NCBI GenBank assembly: GCA_025506515.1
Contig: CM046443.1
Location: 41,157,331-41,221,330, forward strand
Source: Flaveria trinervia
Taxonomy: Eukaryota > Streptophyta > Magnoliopsida > Asterales > Asteraceae
Direction: 5' to 3'
Length of the DNA: 64,000 bases
Positions 1 to 11,642 of this stretch are shown piece by piece (positions within the stretch are counted from its first letter, which is position 1; every line of letters begins with the position of its first letter). The notes under the pieces were generated by a model that was given only the letters and a program-made list of their open reading frames with translations, ran no database searches and had not been told where the DNA came from. The translations under genes were made by a program, and so were the position numbers.

Positions 1-957
1 CTACAGCTGATATGTTGGTAGATCGAACACACTAGATGACTAGACTTTTTGGTGATATCAAGATTAAACTAAAATGTTTGACTAGTTGTGGGTAACACCT
101 TATCCCTGGTTAACATGATCAACAGATTCCAATAAGGGGTGATGAGCAAAATAAACACCACAAAAGTGTGCGTAAGACCAAAGCGTGAGCAAAAGCACAT
201 GAAAAATACAAATACAATCAAACTGATAACCTATGCTGTTGGTGAGATCTGTGCAAAAAGAAGAAAAATTGCTCAAACAAGAAGATAGGTTATGTGCCTC
301 TCTGTTGTGCAGTGGCACTGACCTGAGGATAAGCATAACCTATATATTCTAGAACTCATTGTTGTTTGCCGCCTCTCTGCTGTGCGATGGCACTGACCTG
401 AGGATTGGCTTCTCTTTGAAAGTTCTAAGAATAGTCTCTTATTGAATTTTTACCCTTAGACCGCTCAAAAATCTCCTGAGGAATGTTGATTACCATATAA
501 GTGTGGGATCCACAAATACTTGTTGAAATAAACAAACCTTAAAACGATCACCAAACTGTGTTGAAAGTCTGTGTTGGATTTAAGAGGACAAGTATACTGA
601 CAATCACTATGGCTACAATTCTTGAAAGTTCTAATCAGTGTGGGGACCAAATAGTATGAGTATGATTTCCTAAATTTGTTAAATGACTCCAGATTAACAA
701 CAAGAAAGAGCATCAAAACTGTTTTTATAAATTGTCCTGAATGATGATATCCTGTATGATTCCAACTTAAATTGATCCATGTATAGCTTAAATGATTATG
801 GTTGCTCTCTCAGAATAATTATTCCTAGAACTACATCTTGGGAATTAACTCTCATAAAAACACAAAACATGTCTAAATTTTAATTTTCAGTATTATTTCT
901 TTTATTTCTATACAAAGTTTGTCATATTCAGTATGTGTAGTATCGGACTATGTCATG
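1..957 (+). other. S1 post-pol non-coding region
   Basis: I find no coding sequence here. The stretch aligns with 41930-42900 of S2 and 50930-51329 of A, so it is a normal part of this family between RNase H and the extra gene. It holds an imperfect direct repeat, near 298-333 and 371-406, built around a GGCACTGACCTGAGG core, which is also doubled in S2 (near 42246-42280 and 42320-42355). Conservation of the doubled core between copies suggests an old feature of the family; its function is unknown. Confidence 0.6.
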
Positions 958-987
958 GAAGTTGATAAGCGACCTTATCATCGAAAA

Positions 988-1118
988 GGTCACGTCTGAA
1001 GTGACCACACATGCTTTCAAGTAATGGGTCACGTCTGAGGTGACAAAAGGTTTTAAGATGATCACGTCTAAGGTGATCAAAGGTTTTTCAAGTTAAAATG
1101 ATCATGTCTGAGATGATC
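988..1118 (+). repeat. S1 four-copy dyad array (GGTCAC...GTGACC type)
   Basis: Four 19-bp inverted repeats lie at 988, 1027, 1060 and 1100. The clearest is GGTCACGTCTGAGGTGACC (the second copy has lost its last C). Copy 3 has arms GATCAC/GTGATC and copy 4 GATCAT/ATGATC, so both arms have changed together. The same series in the same order is found in S2 at 42941-43080. The array lies upstream of the internal TATA box and may be a regulatory site for the extra gene. Confidence 0.75.
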
Positions 1119-1179
1119 AAATGTTCATAATGGTAAATTAATAGGTTAAAAGGGTTTAAAAGTCAAATGTCAAGTGTAT

Positions 1180-1395
1180 GACCCATTCGCACGATTGGAC
1201 ATGAGTATGGACCATTCAACCGAATGAATTATACAGATGAGCCATACGGCCGATTGAGAGTGGGCGAATGAACAAGTCGCACGACTGACCTCCAGTCGGA
1301 CGACTGAAGGCAAGAAACTGATCCAATCGCACGACTGAAGTCCATTCGCCCGAATGAAATGAGCGAATGAGTCTAGTCATACGATTGAATCCAAC
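1180..1395 (+). repeat. S1 palindrome array upstream of the internal promoter
   Basis: Many diverged copies of a CG-containing palindrome, CAGTCGNNCGACTG and variants such as CAATCGCACGACTG, are packed here; one clean copy is at 1293-1306. The same motif fills the U3 part of this family's LTR and the intron downstream (1785-2065). CpG-rich palindromes in LTRs are, as I recall, reported for Sireviruses. Repetition beside an internal TATA box points to a cis-regulatory role. Confidence 0.75.
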
Positions 1396-1400
1396 TTTAG

Positions 1401-1408
1401 TATAAATA
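1401..1408 (+). promoter_or_regulatory. Putative internal TATA box for the S1 extra gene
   Basis: TATAAATA lies directly downstream of the palindrome array and about 145 bp before the predicted leader intron. The LTR has the same arrangement of palindromes then TATAAATA (5918-5925). S2 has its counterpart at 43438-43445. Start-site mapping would be needed to prove promoter activity. Confidence 0.55.
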
Positions 1409-1546
1409 GAGGAGGAGTCGGTCGCAGAGACTCATCACTCCCAAATTAACCCTGATTCGCATCACTGTCGTTACTCTGCCAAATTTTCATTTGATCTTTC
1501 TATACCACTAATTCTTGTGCACTGACGATTTCCATTGACTATACAA

Positions 1547-2151
1547 GTACAATGCGGTTCAATCCAACCATCTCTCATTCAATTTGACTGGAAAATCAAC
1601 AAGTTCGGTCCAAACCACGAACCGAGACTTGTTTGACTAAATAACTTAATTAATTCAATCAAACAACTGAAATTAATGTTGTTATGTGCTAAGTATGATG
1701 ATTGCGAGTCCAATGAACCAAAACACGACATCTAATCATAAGAATTGGTCAAAATTTGAATTTAAATTGAACAGCAGTCTGTCATGCGAATGGACAGGTT
1801 GATGAACTTCAGTCGCACGACTGAGTAGTGCGAATGACAAAACCACACGACTGAACCATGCGTATGGTTTCAGTCGCATGACTGATATACACGAAAGAGT
1901 GTACATACGTATGAGTTCAGTCGCATGACTGATATACATGAATGAGTGTACATACGTATGAGCTCAGTCGCATGACAAGTCGTACGTATGAGGTAAGTCG
2001 CATGACTTGATTTCAGTCGCACTACTCATTCGAACGACTAGATCTTAGTCACATAGTCTCATTCACACGACAAATCAAAAGAAATGTTTACAAGTCCAAG
2101 TGATTCAAGATATTCTTATTCAACGGATACTAACGTTTTCTTTTGTAACAG
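1547..2151 (+). other. Putative 5'-leader intron of the S1 extra gene
   Basis: The segment starts CAA|GTACAATGCGG and ends TTTTGTAACAG, with a textbook branch-point sequence TACTAAC at 2128-2134, and is followed at once by ATG at 2152. S2 has the same donor (GTACAATGCGG at 43585), an ACTAAC branch site and a CTACAG acceptor at 44122. A second set of the family palindromes lies inside the intron (about 1785-2065). No RNA evidence is available here. Confidence 0.6.
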
Positions 2152-5100
2152 ATGACGAGTCGGTGGACAATGAGCACCAAGCATAATATCTGTGCTTATC
2201 TGGATCAGTCATCAAGAGATGCACCGGACTTTGATAGAATCATCTCATTTCTTAGATGCTCAAGGATCTCTCACGCAATCTCAACTCCATGCACACCGTA
2301 CAAGTCTATTCAGCCCTTCTAGGAAGGTGCTGCAGTTGTGATAGAACATCAGAGCCTCATCGAATCCGAAGTTCGATATTTGGAGAGGCTATTGAGATCT
2401 CTGAGGAAGATCTCAGGATAGTGCTGCAGCTTGGGGACGATGCTGAATGTCCAACACGATTACACCCCTTGACTGTCAGAGGTTGTTACCTACGGGCCAA
2501 GTACGCTCGGGAAATCAATGCAGGGGTGCTCAACAAGAGCAACCTGTGTCCCCAGTTCAAGTACCTTGCGCACGTACTGCTTAAGTGCTTAACGTCTCGA
2601 AAAGGAGGTTTTGATGAGCTGTCGATCAAATCTAGAACGCATATGCTGCTCTGGTGCTGAACCATCTGTTCAGCTTCTCCAAAATGATCTTCACCTACTT
2701 GATGGAGTACTTGGTGGAGAACATTGAGGGGAAAGGGAAGGAGGGCTTCTGGATGTACCCTCGCTTTATGCAGATGAACATAGACCAGAAGCTTCCTGCC
2801 TTGCTGAAGGAGAAGGAAGACGCGGTGGTACTCGAGGTAATGGACGATACCACTTTGGGAAGGATGAAGGTTTATATGGGGAAGCAGGTAAAGCCCCCTC
2901 TGAGGAGATTATTTGGGCATCTGGCCCGGGAAGACTATGTGGTGCCGGCTAGGCGTAAATGGCGTCACATTGATAGTGACTCTGAAGAAGAGCAGATACA
3001 GCTCCCTGTTGATGACTCCGATGATGATAGCGGAGATGCTGGAGATGAAGGACCCACTCAACAAAGGGGTCCCACTACTGCTATTCCATCTCCAGCATCT
3101 ACTCCCACTGGGGACAGAGCGGAGACTGCTGGGTTCCACCAGGATTTCATGCCTGGTGAAGAAGAAGATGAGTCAGATGAGGAGCCGCTGACTCGGACTG
3201 TGGGAAGTAAAGTTGTTCCCACAAAACGAGGGCTCCGGGCGGTTGGTGAACGCCCAGGTGGATCGGGAGAGAATGATGCTGACCCCACTTATGCTCTCGA
3301 TCCGCCAAGCCGTGTACTAGGGGGAGCATCCTCCTCGACATGATCGAGGAAGAAGAGGATGGCTCAGCCCCATGGATTGAAAAGGATGAAACGCAAAATC
3401 ACCTTTATCACCACCACAACCACCACCACAGCCACCATTCCACCTACCACCACTACCATCCTTCCACCTACCACCACTACCACCCTTCCATCCACCACCA
3501 CACCATTCACACCTACATCACCACCACTATCATCTATACCACCACCAATCTTCACCACTGCCACCACCACCACCACTAGCCACCCTACAGCACCATCCTC
3601 TTTCTCTCCATATCCATCAGGATCACCTCTGCCTCCTAGTGGGGTAGAGGAACAGCTCTCGGCACTTAACCGCATGGTGCTGAGGCTGTTAGCGGTAGAC
3701 GAAGAGAAGACTGCTCAGCTGCAACAGCTTGTAGATCTTACTGCTGCCAAGCTTAGCAGATATCTCAGCAGGCACAACAGATGGAGATTCAACGTGCAGA
3801 GATGTCCCAACTCGAGAGCAAAATGTTCTATCGTAAAGAAGATTGAGGAGTTGGAGACTGCTAACAAGACCATCATGCTACGCCTAAAAGGATCCAAGGA
3901 AGAGCCACTTAAGATCAAAGAGGGGGATGGGGATGAAAGTGATAATGAAGATAATGATGGTGATGATGCACTGATGCTACTGGGGATGTTGGAGATGATG
4001 TTAGAGATGATGATGATGACTCACTTGCTGCGGGTGCCACATCTGCCAGTGAAAGGAGGACCAAACGAGCACAAGATCAAGGTGCCTCCACATCAGTCCC
4101 GCCAGCAGAAGAGCTGATGCTCCAGGACAAGAGTAATGCTTAGATGTCTTATTGTTATTTAATGTATTTGGATTATGAGTAAAATTAATGAAATGAATGT
4201 TTATATGTCATGTAAATGATTATGCCTTGATTATTAGCTAATGATTGTTGTGTTGAATGTTTAAATCAAGCAGATCCTGATTCCCAAAGAGATGAATATG
4301 ACATTTCTCCCCTCTAACAGGTCAAGACTCAACTAACATTGATTCTTGATCTGCAGGGTATCGTCAGGAGATCGGTAATGTATACTCTTGAAGAAGAAGA
4401 AATCATTCACAATCTCACTGACGAGTAGATAGCCGAAATGTTCAAACTAAACACTGATGAGATTGTGAAAGATGCTCCAACTGTGCAAACAGAAAGTGAT
4501 GATGAGCTTCAGGATGTAGATGAGATTGAGATAGAAGATATCATGGCTCAACACTATCCTGAGTACACTGACAAGGAGGGAACTGCTATTCCCAATCTGG
4601 GAGACACTCTTGTCAGTGACACTTTTACGACTCTGGACAGAATGGAGAAAGAGTCAGAAAAGGACAAAGAGAAGGCCCAAGCCTTAGATGCTGAAGTAAA
4701 TATCAAAAAGGCTGAATGGGCAGCATGTTTTGAAGAGATAAGAGCCTAACACAGCGCTACAACATCTACTGTCTACACCAAACTGTATCAGGTCAAGAAA
4801 CATCAAAAGGTGGCAGGCAGGATCATAGCATGGGCACATTTTGCAGATCTCAACGTTTACATAGTTAAACGTGAGAAGGAATAGAGTACTTCAGATTTCC
4901 ACATGATCTGAAGACTCTTCCAAGTTTTGAGCTCAACCAGTTAGCTATGTTAAACTTGCTATATGCTGAACCTCGTAAGATGTCAGGCTGGTTTGAAGCT
5001 GCTCTAAAGAGGGAGTACCATAGTAGATGGGTCAACTTCAAACCTCAACAACCAATGAGGTACATCAGAAGATCTGAGGTTAATGCCATAATTGGTAAAT

Positions 5101-5474
5101 CTAGAGTAGTGCTGAAGTGGAGTCCACCACGTACAATGTCTAAGATCCCACTACGTGAGATGCCACAAGACTTCACTCCACACTTCAAATGGTGGTACTA
5201 CGATTGGACAACGAGAGAGGCCGTGATAGTCTTGAACAGGAATGGCACAATGGAAACCATAAGGGTGTTTGACCCGATGTGGCTCACCAACTTGTCAGCA
5301 CAAGATGTTTATACTTTATACAAGTGGCCACTGTTCTACGACCCTCAAGATATTGTACAAGATTTACAGTTCCAAAAGGTGATAAGACTCTGTTTTGTTT
5401 GAGATAAACACAGGAGTTACCAAAAAGCTAAGTACAAAAGGTTTAAGGAAATCAGGAAAGATGTTAGACAATAG
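2152..5474 (+). pseudogene. S1 extra gene (aORF) downstream of pol, broken
   Basis: This post-pol gene belongs to a family of unknown function found in plant retrotransposons. The start at 2152 follows the predicted splice acceptor directly. In order it encodes: an N-terminal region with the conserved NKSNLCPQFKYLAHVLLKC block (about 2535-2590); a block reading MYPRFMQMNID (about 2752-2785); an acidic stretch; a Thr/Pro-rich tract (3400-3600); a predicted helical/coiled-coil piece starting EEQLSALNRMVLRLL; a second acidic stretch (3925-4020); and, after a short intron, a C-terminal domain with SGWFEAALKREYHSRWVNFK and WWYYDWTTREAVIV (about 4980-5290). Frameshifts and stops break it, for example at about 2330, 2660 and 4428. 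I see no signal peptide or membrane helix, so 'envelope-like' would be by position only. Homologues: S2 44127-47554, E 11643 onward, N1 15978-19649. Confidence 0.75.
4133..4273 (+). other. Putative second intron of the S1 extra gene (phase 1)
   Basis: A 141-bp AT-rich segment begins GTAATGCT and ends AATCAAGCAG. Removing it joins the reading frame between the acidic stretch and the next conserved block (A|AT codon, Asn). S2 has the same junction at 46193-46341 and gives the same frame and residue, while the intron interior has diverged. Conservation of junctions and frame supports a real intron. Confidence 0.65.
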
Positions 5475-5499
5475 ATAGATCTAGGTCCAAGGGGGAGTT

Positions 5500-6191
5500 T
5501 GTTGATACATATATGTACCTAGATCTTGATCTGAATGTAATATGTCTTACACTTATGTAACTATTGGGTACTTAATGAAATACAAATGTTTGGTTGTGTT
5601 TATAATGTTTAATATTTCATTAATGAGTTGTTTAACGCATATTGACTTAATTATATAGGTTTGTGATTGTTTGAAGTGTTATACATAATGTTAGAATATT
5701 GAATACACTCAAACTTGGTGAAGTGAAGTTCTCATGCATCCGAATGGCCATGAGACTGAGTGTCCATGCGCCTAGATAGTTCATACGCCTGAACAACTTC
5801 ATGCGTCTGACTCAGTCGCACGACTGAACACTCAGCCGTGCGAATGATCAACGCACGTCTCAATCGCACGAATGAACCATGCTAATGGTTCAGTCACCCG
5901 AATGAGAAATCCTAACCTATAAATACAACCTAATTCATAGAAAAATGTAAGCATTCAATCCACTTCGACTCCAGACGTACCCTAGCCGTCCAGAAGCCTC
6001 CAAGTTCATACTCCAAGTTCATAGAACGCTATAGATCGATTCTCAATCAATTCTTGACGTTAGTTTCAATACATTATTGTTTCTACATGCGTTCTCACCG
6101 ATTGGATCGCCAATCAAATAGGATTCCGCACTATTTGGTTTGGTTTAACACGTTAATCAGTTGGGGCTTGGTCAAATACCAGATCCTAACA
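5500..6191 (+). repeat. S1 3' LTR
   Basis: A 692-bp LTR starts TGTTGATACATATATGTACC after a polypurine tract (CCAAGGGGGAGTT) and ends CCTAACA. It is homologous along its length to the S2 LTRs (35126-35864 and 47569-48309). The U3 part holds palindromic CACGACTG/CAGTCG motifs (about 5800-5905), followed by TATAAATA at 5918-5925. Its partner LTR would be left of the window. Confidence 0.9.
5918..5925 (+). promoter_or_regulatory. S1 LTR TATA box
   Basis: TATAAATA within CCTATAAATACAACC lies downstream of the palindrome-rich U3 region. It is conserved in both S2 LTRs (35592-35599 and 48035-48042). Confidence 0.7.
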
Positions 6192-6493
6192 ATCTTCACC
6201 TGACAAAACTATGTTTTTCAGTTGGGTGAAACTAGACTTAGGCATGATAGTTTCATTGAACTCTATATATAGAATTTGTTTCTTTCATTGTAGTAACTCT
6301 TGCAAAACCCTAATTTGTGTTATTGTTGTTGCAAGGCTACTTTGTAAGCTGGAATTTCACTAAAATATTTGATTGTGTTATTTTGAATACTTTTGGTCTA
6401 TTCATCTTCATCAAAATTTTCTATTGTATGTTTGTTAGTGATATTAAATGATTCATTCAATCAATTGTACTTTGATTCGATATGTTTGGGCCA
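6192..6493 (+). repeat. E 5' LTR, downstream portion
   Basis: This is the right part of an LTR, cut on its left by S1. From TTCACCTGACAAAACTATG it aligns with 57958-58040 of E's 3' LTR, with about one difference in five or six bases. It ends near GGGCCA at 6493, shortly before the primer-binding site. Beyond the point where P interrupts the 3' LTR this is the only copy of R/U5. Confidence 0.75.
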
Positions 6494-6499
6494 ATAAAA

Positions 6500-6511
6500 T
6501 GGTATTAGAGC
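6500..6511 (+). promoter_or_regulatory. E primer-binding site (Met-tRNA type)
   Basis: TGGTATTAGAGC lies six bases past the LTR end. It matches the site complementary to plant initiator Met-tRNA used by most copia elements (TGGTATCAGAGC), with one change. Confidence 0.75.
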
Positions 6512-7048
6512 CTTTGTGCTCTTGATTGTTTAGGGTTTTTGGTTAGTTGAGTTCAATATCAATAGTTCATTAATTCCGAATCAAATTTTAGTGTATTTGA
6601 TATGGAATTTGATTGAATTTGATTAGTTCTTGGTTGGAAAAGCTTTGGTAATCATCATATCAAAAGTTTGTTGAGATTTGAGTGATTTTGGTTGATTTCA
6701 TGTTGAAAAAGTATTTCAGAATCATCCAGCAAAATGACAGTTCTATTAGCAAAACTGTGAGCTTCAGTCAGCAAAACTACGAATGTATTGCATATTGTGA
6801 TTGTGTTTGCAACCTCAGTGAAAGTACCATCATTGAATGAAAGTTCAACATTGCTTGGGATCCATTATCAAGCGAAATTGCTACGGAATTTACATTTGAA
6901 CGAAAGTTCAAGCTAGTTTCAAGCGAATCTGTCTGCGAAAATAGCATATTCAAGCAGTTGGCTTGTGAAACTGTTGTTTAAATTGTTAGCGAAGTAGTAG
7001 CAAAATTACCCTTTCCAGCGAAACTAGCAGTTCCTTTACGAAACTACC

Positions 7049-8566
7049 ATGTCAAAGATGACTACTCTCACCCTTGTTGATTTGGAGAGTGTGGCACCCA
7101 ATAGACCCCCGAGGCTGATCAATGGAGACAATTTGAAGATTGGAAGAGATGTCTAAAAGCATTCTTTTACTACACAGATCATTATCAATGGGAATCAATC
7201 ATCTCTGGTCCACACATTCCGACTATTACTGTTTGGGATGTAGTTTCTCGAAACAAGGATCCAGCCACGTTCAATGAAAAGGATCTGAAGTTGATTGATA
7301 GGGATTAGAAAGCATTTGGAGCATTAACTCTATGCCTCGCACCAGATATTTACAACCGCTTTGCTGAACACAAGAATGTAAAATCTCTTTATAATGCTCT
7401 GTGTGAATTTTACAATGGAAATGATGAGTTAGTGAAAGACAAAGGTATACAAGCTGAGAAGGAGTTCAACTTATTTGTTAGTTATAAAAATGAGAGTCTA
7501 CTGATTTGACAAACCATTTTCTGACTGTCTCAAGCATGTTAAAGAAGTATGATGAAATACTCTCAAATAGTGAACAAGTGAACATGTTGTTGGATTCACT
7601 TCCACCACAATGAAGTTTACAAGTGAGGATGTTGAAACAAGAAAGAGGGATTACTGATTACAAGCTTATGGACATTATCAACAATCTTAAATCATTTGAA
7701 TTAGACATGAAGAGAAGGGAGTTTAATCAGTCCATGAGTCATCATCTAGTATTCCATAGAATGCTGCATTGCTTACTTCTGTTGCAAACTCACCAATGCA
7801 ATCATCAAGACAAGGAGGAGTGAACACAAATGTCTCATGTGATCAACTTAGAGGTGGTATTAACTCTCTCATAGATCAAGCTAACTTAAAAGCTACTTCT
7901 GGAAGTCAATCCCATATGAAACAATGTCATTGTTTGGCATGTTTGTGCAAAGTTATGAGGCATGGTGGCTGGAAAACTAAAAGGGAAAGGAATGACTATG
8001 GAAGACATGTATTAGGTGGATCTGGATGATTTGGAAGAAACCGATGTACAGTGACAAATGTCAATGTTGATTCTCAGAGTAAGAAGATTTATGGAATGAA
8101 CAGGAAGGAAGAACTTTAGAGGTCAAAAATCCAATTCTAAGTTAAGTTTTGATAAATCCAAATTGAGATGTTTTAACTACAAGCAGTTAGGACATTTCAA
8201 AAGAGAATGTCCATTGCCAATTGTCACAGATCCAAGTAACTCTGGGGTTCCAAGACTAGTTTCAAGTGGAGAAAAGGAAGAAACTAAACTAAAGAAAGAG
8301 ACAACTTTGATTTCAAGCTTTGACCGGAGTGCAGAAGATGAGGAAACTAAAGAAGAAATAAATCAAGCTCTTGTTGCTGAGGTTATAAATAAGGAGGAGA
8401 TTGTGGATGAGTTTAATTTGTTCAAGGAATTCAGAAGTGAAGCTAAAGCATCTCAAGGTGTTAAGATTAAGAGGAAAGAGTGCCCTAAGAAAAAAGAGAC
8501 TAGTAATTTGATGGCTGATCATTTCATAGAAGATGAAGGTGAGAAGGTAAAGACAGCAGTAAACTA
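7049..8566 (+). pseudogene. E gag, broken
   Basis: This is a Gag capsid gene with several frame changes and stops. The start at 7049 (ATGTCAAAGATG) opens the first readable frame after a 540-bp leader. A Gag-type block is readable across 7110-7490, including WKRCLKAFFYYTDHYQWESI and a segment ending in a readable YNALCEFYNGNDELVKDK block. The zinc knuckle at about 8166-8210 reads CFNYKQLGHFKREC: the second Cys of CX2CX4HX4C has become Tyr, so metal binding would be lost. A Lys/Glu-rich tail follows (8230-8566). The leader and gag upstream hold GCGAAACT-type motifs of this family. Protease and integrase do not follow. Confidence 0.75.
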
Positions 8567-8686
8567 GACAGGAGAGAAGAGTAAAGAGAAGAATAATGTT
8601 GTATCCACTCTTAAGGAAAACTTGAAGAGTACTCCAGTGTGTTAAAGTAAAAAGGCTCTGGAAGCAAAGAAAGTAGTGATGGTGAA

Positions 8687-9043
8687 ATGCTAATCGTGAA
8701 AGTCTACGTTGACGACATTATTTTTGGCTCCACCAATCTAAACCTGTGTCAGAAATTTGAAGAGGTTATGCGAAGTCGCTTTAAGATGAGCATGATAGGA
8801 GAGATGTGTTTTTTCTTGGGTCTGCAAGTTGAGCAAAAGCCTAAAGGAATTCTTATTTATCAGGAGAAGTATATCAAAGAGATTCTAAAGAAATTCAAGA
8901 TGGATGAGGCTTCTTCTGAAATAAGTCCATTCATAGCTCAAACACGTCTCACTCCTAATGAGAACAGGAAATCTGTTGATCCTCATCTGTATAGATCCAT
9001 GATCGGTTCCCTAATGTATCTTACAACAAGTCGTTCATTTTGA
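8687..9043 (+). pseudogene. E reverse transcriptase, C-terminal half
   Basis: The reading frame enters copia RT at the catalytic motif: VKVYVDDIIFGST, with both active-site Asp present. It continues through the RT connection (GEMCFFLGLQVEQKPKGI, YRSMIGSLMYLTTSR). The upstream part of RT, all of integrase and the protease are missing, so a deletion joins the gag tail (about 8640) to mid-RT. A stop after SRSF is followed by fragments to about 9240. Confidence 0.85.
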
Positions 9044-9610
9044 CCCTAAGGACTCTTATAAGAAGGCAGTTAAACAGATGTTTCCTTATCTGAAAGGCTC
9101 TTCTCGTCTAGGTCTTGGTATCCTTATGGTGGCAATTTTAATTTACAAGCTTATTCAGATAGTGATTCTAAAGGTAGTGATTCTAAAGGTTGCAAGTTAA
9201 ATAGAAAAAACTGTCACTAGAGGCTGTCAATATCTGGGAAATTGTCTGGTATCATGGCGGAGCAAGAAACAGACTACTGTGTCTCTTTCCACGGGGGAGG
9301 CAGAGTATATTGCCACTTCAAGTTGTTGCTCACAAGTGCTGCGAATACACATCAGATGATTGACTATGGAATCAACATTCTCCATACTCCATTATTCTGT
9401 GACAATGAAGCCGCCATTAGAATAGCAAAGAATCCAATTCACCATTCCTGCACCAAGCACATCGAGATAAGGATTCATGTAATCCGTGATGTTCAAGAGA
9501 AGGGTTTCATCAATATTATTCCTATTGACACTAAAAGTCAAAAGGCTGATCTTTTCACTAAAACATTTGATAAACCTCGTTTTATGAATAGATTTCTATG
9601 TCAGGACTAA
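9044..9610 (+). pseudogene. E RNase H domain, broken
   Basis: Fragments of copia RNase H are readable in shifted frames: a Tyr-Leu-Lys-Gly motif region at about 9085-9130, a STGEAEY-like stretch around 9284-9310, and then a continuous frame with FCDNEAAIRIAKNPIHHSCT, HIEIRIHVIRD and KADLFTKTFDKPRF. These are hallmarks of the copia RNase H C-terminus (acidic D in CDN, KHIE, ADxxTK). The stop at 9610 ends pol. Confidence 0.8.
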
Positions 9611-10251
9611 TATCGTTCTAAAACCCGTTTTCTTAATGGTCTCATGTAATTTTGTGTATACGTTTTTCTGATTTGTTCCTTTGGATATGACTTAAAATTG
9701 TCTCATGTCATTTGTGTACATAATTCCTTTTATTCTCTTTCTTTGTTTCTTTTTACTTTTAAGCTCCATAATCTTTCATCATTTCACATAAAAAAATAAT
9801 AAATAATAATAATAATAATAAATTATTATATATATCTTCTTATTTTACTTAAAAATTTCTTTTGTCTTGTAGATTTGTAGAAATATCAGGGGAGATATTA
9901 GTAAATATTTTCTTGTTTCTTGTCTTCATTGCAGAATTCTCTAAAATAAAGTTGGTTCTTGCATGAAAGATCTAAAGGTGGTCAACAGTATTGTGTTGGG
10001 ATATGCATGATAGGCTCAGCCAGAACATAAAGTAGACATCGATTTTGTGGCTAAACTAAGAGTATAAGAAACTTATTGAATCGGACCCCTCGACATTCTT
10101 GGCCTTCACAAAGTTTCAAGTATTTGTCCAAAAAGGATTGAGAACGTGATATCTCTTCTTTGACAAAGTCCCTACCCATTTTATCAAAAAGTGCTACTTG
10201 CTAGCTCCTTTTGTATCAAAGAAGCTTCTTGTTGTATATTACATGCTTATC

Positions 10252-10445
10252 TCCTCTACTATGTGTGAACATTGACCTGGAGTGATGATCTCCTCTGTTA
10301 TACATAAGTATAGACCTGGAGCTCTCATCAGCATGTCATGATTATCTTCTTTATTATATGTGAGTATAGACCTAAAGCTCTCATCTGTATTAATCAAATG
10401 ATTATCTCCTCTATTATACGTGAGTATAGACCTGAAGCTCTTATC
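10252..10445 (+). repeat. E four-unit degenerate tandem repeat
   Basis: Units starting near 10252, 10289, 10346 and 10406 share the pattern CTCCTCTRTTATAYRTGAGT followed by ATAGACCTGGAGCTCTCATC; the first unit is shorter. The spacing is 37, 57 and 60 bp. It occupies the same position relative to pol and the extra gene as the dyad array of S1/S2, with unrelated sequence. Confidence 0.6.
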
Positions 10446-10919
10446 GTTTGACATCTTTTTGGTCTGTACTTCTTTTGTAAAAGATCTTTGTTGTTCTTAG
10501 TAGGATAACCAAGCAGAGTGTATCATTTGTTCAATATTTCATGAGGACCGGATGAGTTTTTTTTGCCAAATGTATCTGGGGAGTGAGTTATCTAAGTCTT
10601 CTTTAACAAACAAAAACATGATAACAGAAGCTGTAGTTCACTTATTGAAAACAAGAAGGCATGGGTTTAAAAGGACAAGTATATCATCAATCCCGCCAAA
10701 CTTTTATTTACCGGAAGATCTCTTCATTTTATCGTATCTCTATATCCATTTATTCTACTTTACTTTCGTCTCTTTATTTTTCTCTAAAATTTGTAAAATA
10801 ATGATAGGTCTTGTGGGACATTTTTCATTTTTTATTCTTTTATTTTTGTCTTTGTCTTAATTCTTTTCAAAATAATCAAGTATAAAAAAAGAAATAGATT
10901 TTTTTAGGTTTTATGGTCT

Positions 10920-11540
10920 CAGCGAAACTATAGATTCGCTAGTAGTTTCGCATTTCGGCAGTACTTTCATTCATCTGAAGACCTTTCTGATCAGAACATG
11001 TATCAGGAGAAACTATAGTTTTGCTGACTGCAAAACTAAATGCTATATTATGGGTAATGCGAAATTAAATGGTCATTTCCGCACCATCATGTTGTTTGAG
11101 TCCCGTAGCACTAAAAACAAACCTTTTAGATGATTTTAATTTTTAGTTTGGTTATTGTGAGATTGATGTTTATTTAAACTTTAGGTGTGTGTTTTGAACC
11201 CTCGTTTATAGTTTAATCTAGGTTTAATCATCGTTTTCTGGACCGATTGGATTTTGACCCTTCAGTACCTTCGTAGTTCATACTGCGAAAGTACAGATGC
11301 TTCTACGAAGTTGAATGAAAGTTCAATGGTTCTCAATGAAACTATGAAGTTGTGCTATCCGATCGAACTTGACAGTTCCACGTGACTAAATTCACATTCG
11401 CATGGCCAAAAATATAGTTTCGGCTTGCCAAATCTACTTCTTCGGCTGGCCGAAACTACAACTGTTTCTTTGGCGAAACTGCACTTTTGCTTGCCGAAAC
11501 TGCTGTTTCGGCCAACGAAACTATACTTTCTTCCAGCGAA
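10920..11540 (+). repeat. E palindrome cluster (GCGAAACT/AGTTTCGC) upstream of the extra gene
   Basis: Repeated GCGAAACT and its complement AGTTTCGC occur here, for example at 10921-10960 and 11400-11540 (CGAAACTGC, CTGTTTCGGCC, CGAAACTATAC). The same motif is in E's LTR (GCGAAACTATAGTTTC at about 57919-57934) and, in diverged form, in the leader (about 6740-7045). The motif differs from that of S1/S2 but holds the same positions. Confidence 0.7.
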
Positions 11541-11642
11541 TTTAATTTGTTTTTTCTTTAATTTTATTCTTATTAATATCATTCGTTATTATCCACTTTG
11601 ATTTATCTTTTTAATGTGTTTCATTTTCTTCTTTTAAGATAA

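Larger units (their letters stand above)
1..6191 (+). mobile_element. S1: 3' part of a Sirevirus-like Ty1/copia element
   Basis: This is the right-hand part of a copia element that runs off the left edge of the window. It contains post-pol non-coding DNA, a broken extra gene (aORF), a polypurine tract (near 5488-5499) and a 3' LTR at 5500-6191. It is collinear with the region 41930-48309 of the complete element S2, which defines its parts. gag and pol would lie left of the window. The element ends with CCTAACA at 6191, directly followed by sequence that aligns with the middle of E's LTR, so S1 inserted into E's 5' LTR. The five bases after it (ATCTT, 6192-6196) would be its target duplication; the partner copy is outside the window. 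Assignment to the Sirevirus group rests on the long post-pol gene, the Met-tRNA primer site of its relatives and the CG-rich palindromes; it is an inference. Confidence 0.85.
9611..11642 (+). other. E post-pol non-coding region
   Basis: Two kilobases without recognisable coding sequence separate pol from the extra gene. It contains an AAT-rich run near 9800-9830, a polypurine-like GGGGAGATATTAG near 9890, a four-copy tandem repeat (10252-10445) and a cluster of the family palindrome (10920-11540). The layout parallels S1 and S2, in which repeats, then palindromes, precede the extra gene. I did not find a clear TATA box here. Confidence 0.6.

Noticed and set aside
3340..3579. His-rich open frame in S1
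   Set aside because: It is a shifted reading of the ACC/CCA-rich tract; the Thr/Pro-rich frame (from about 3359) continues into conserved residues found in S2 and is the real one.
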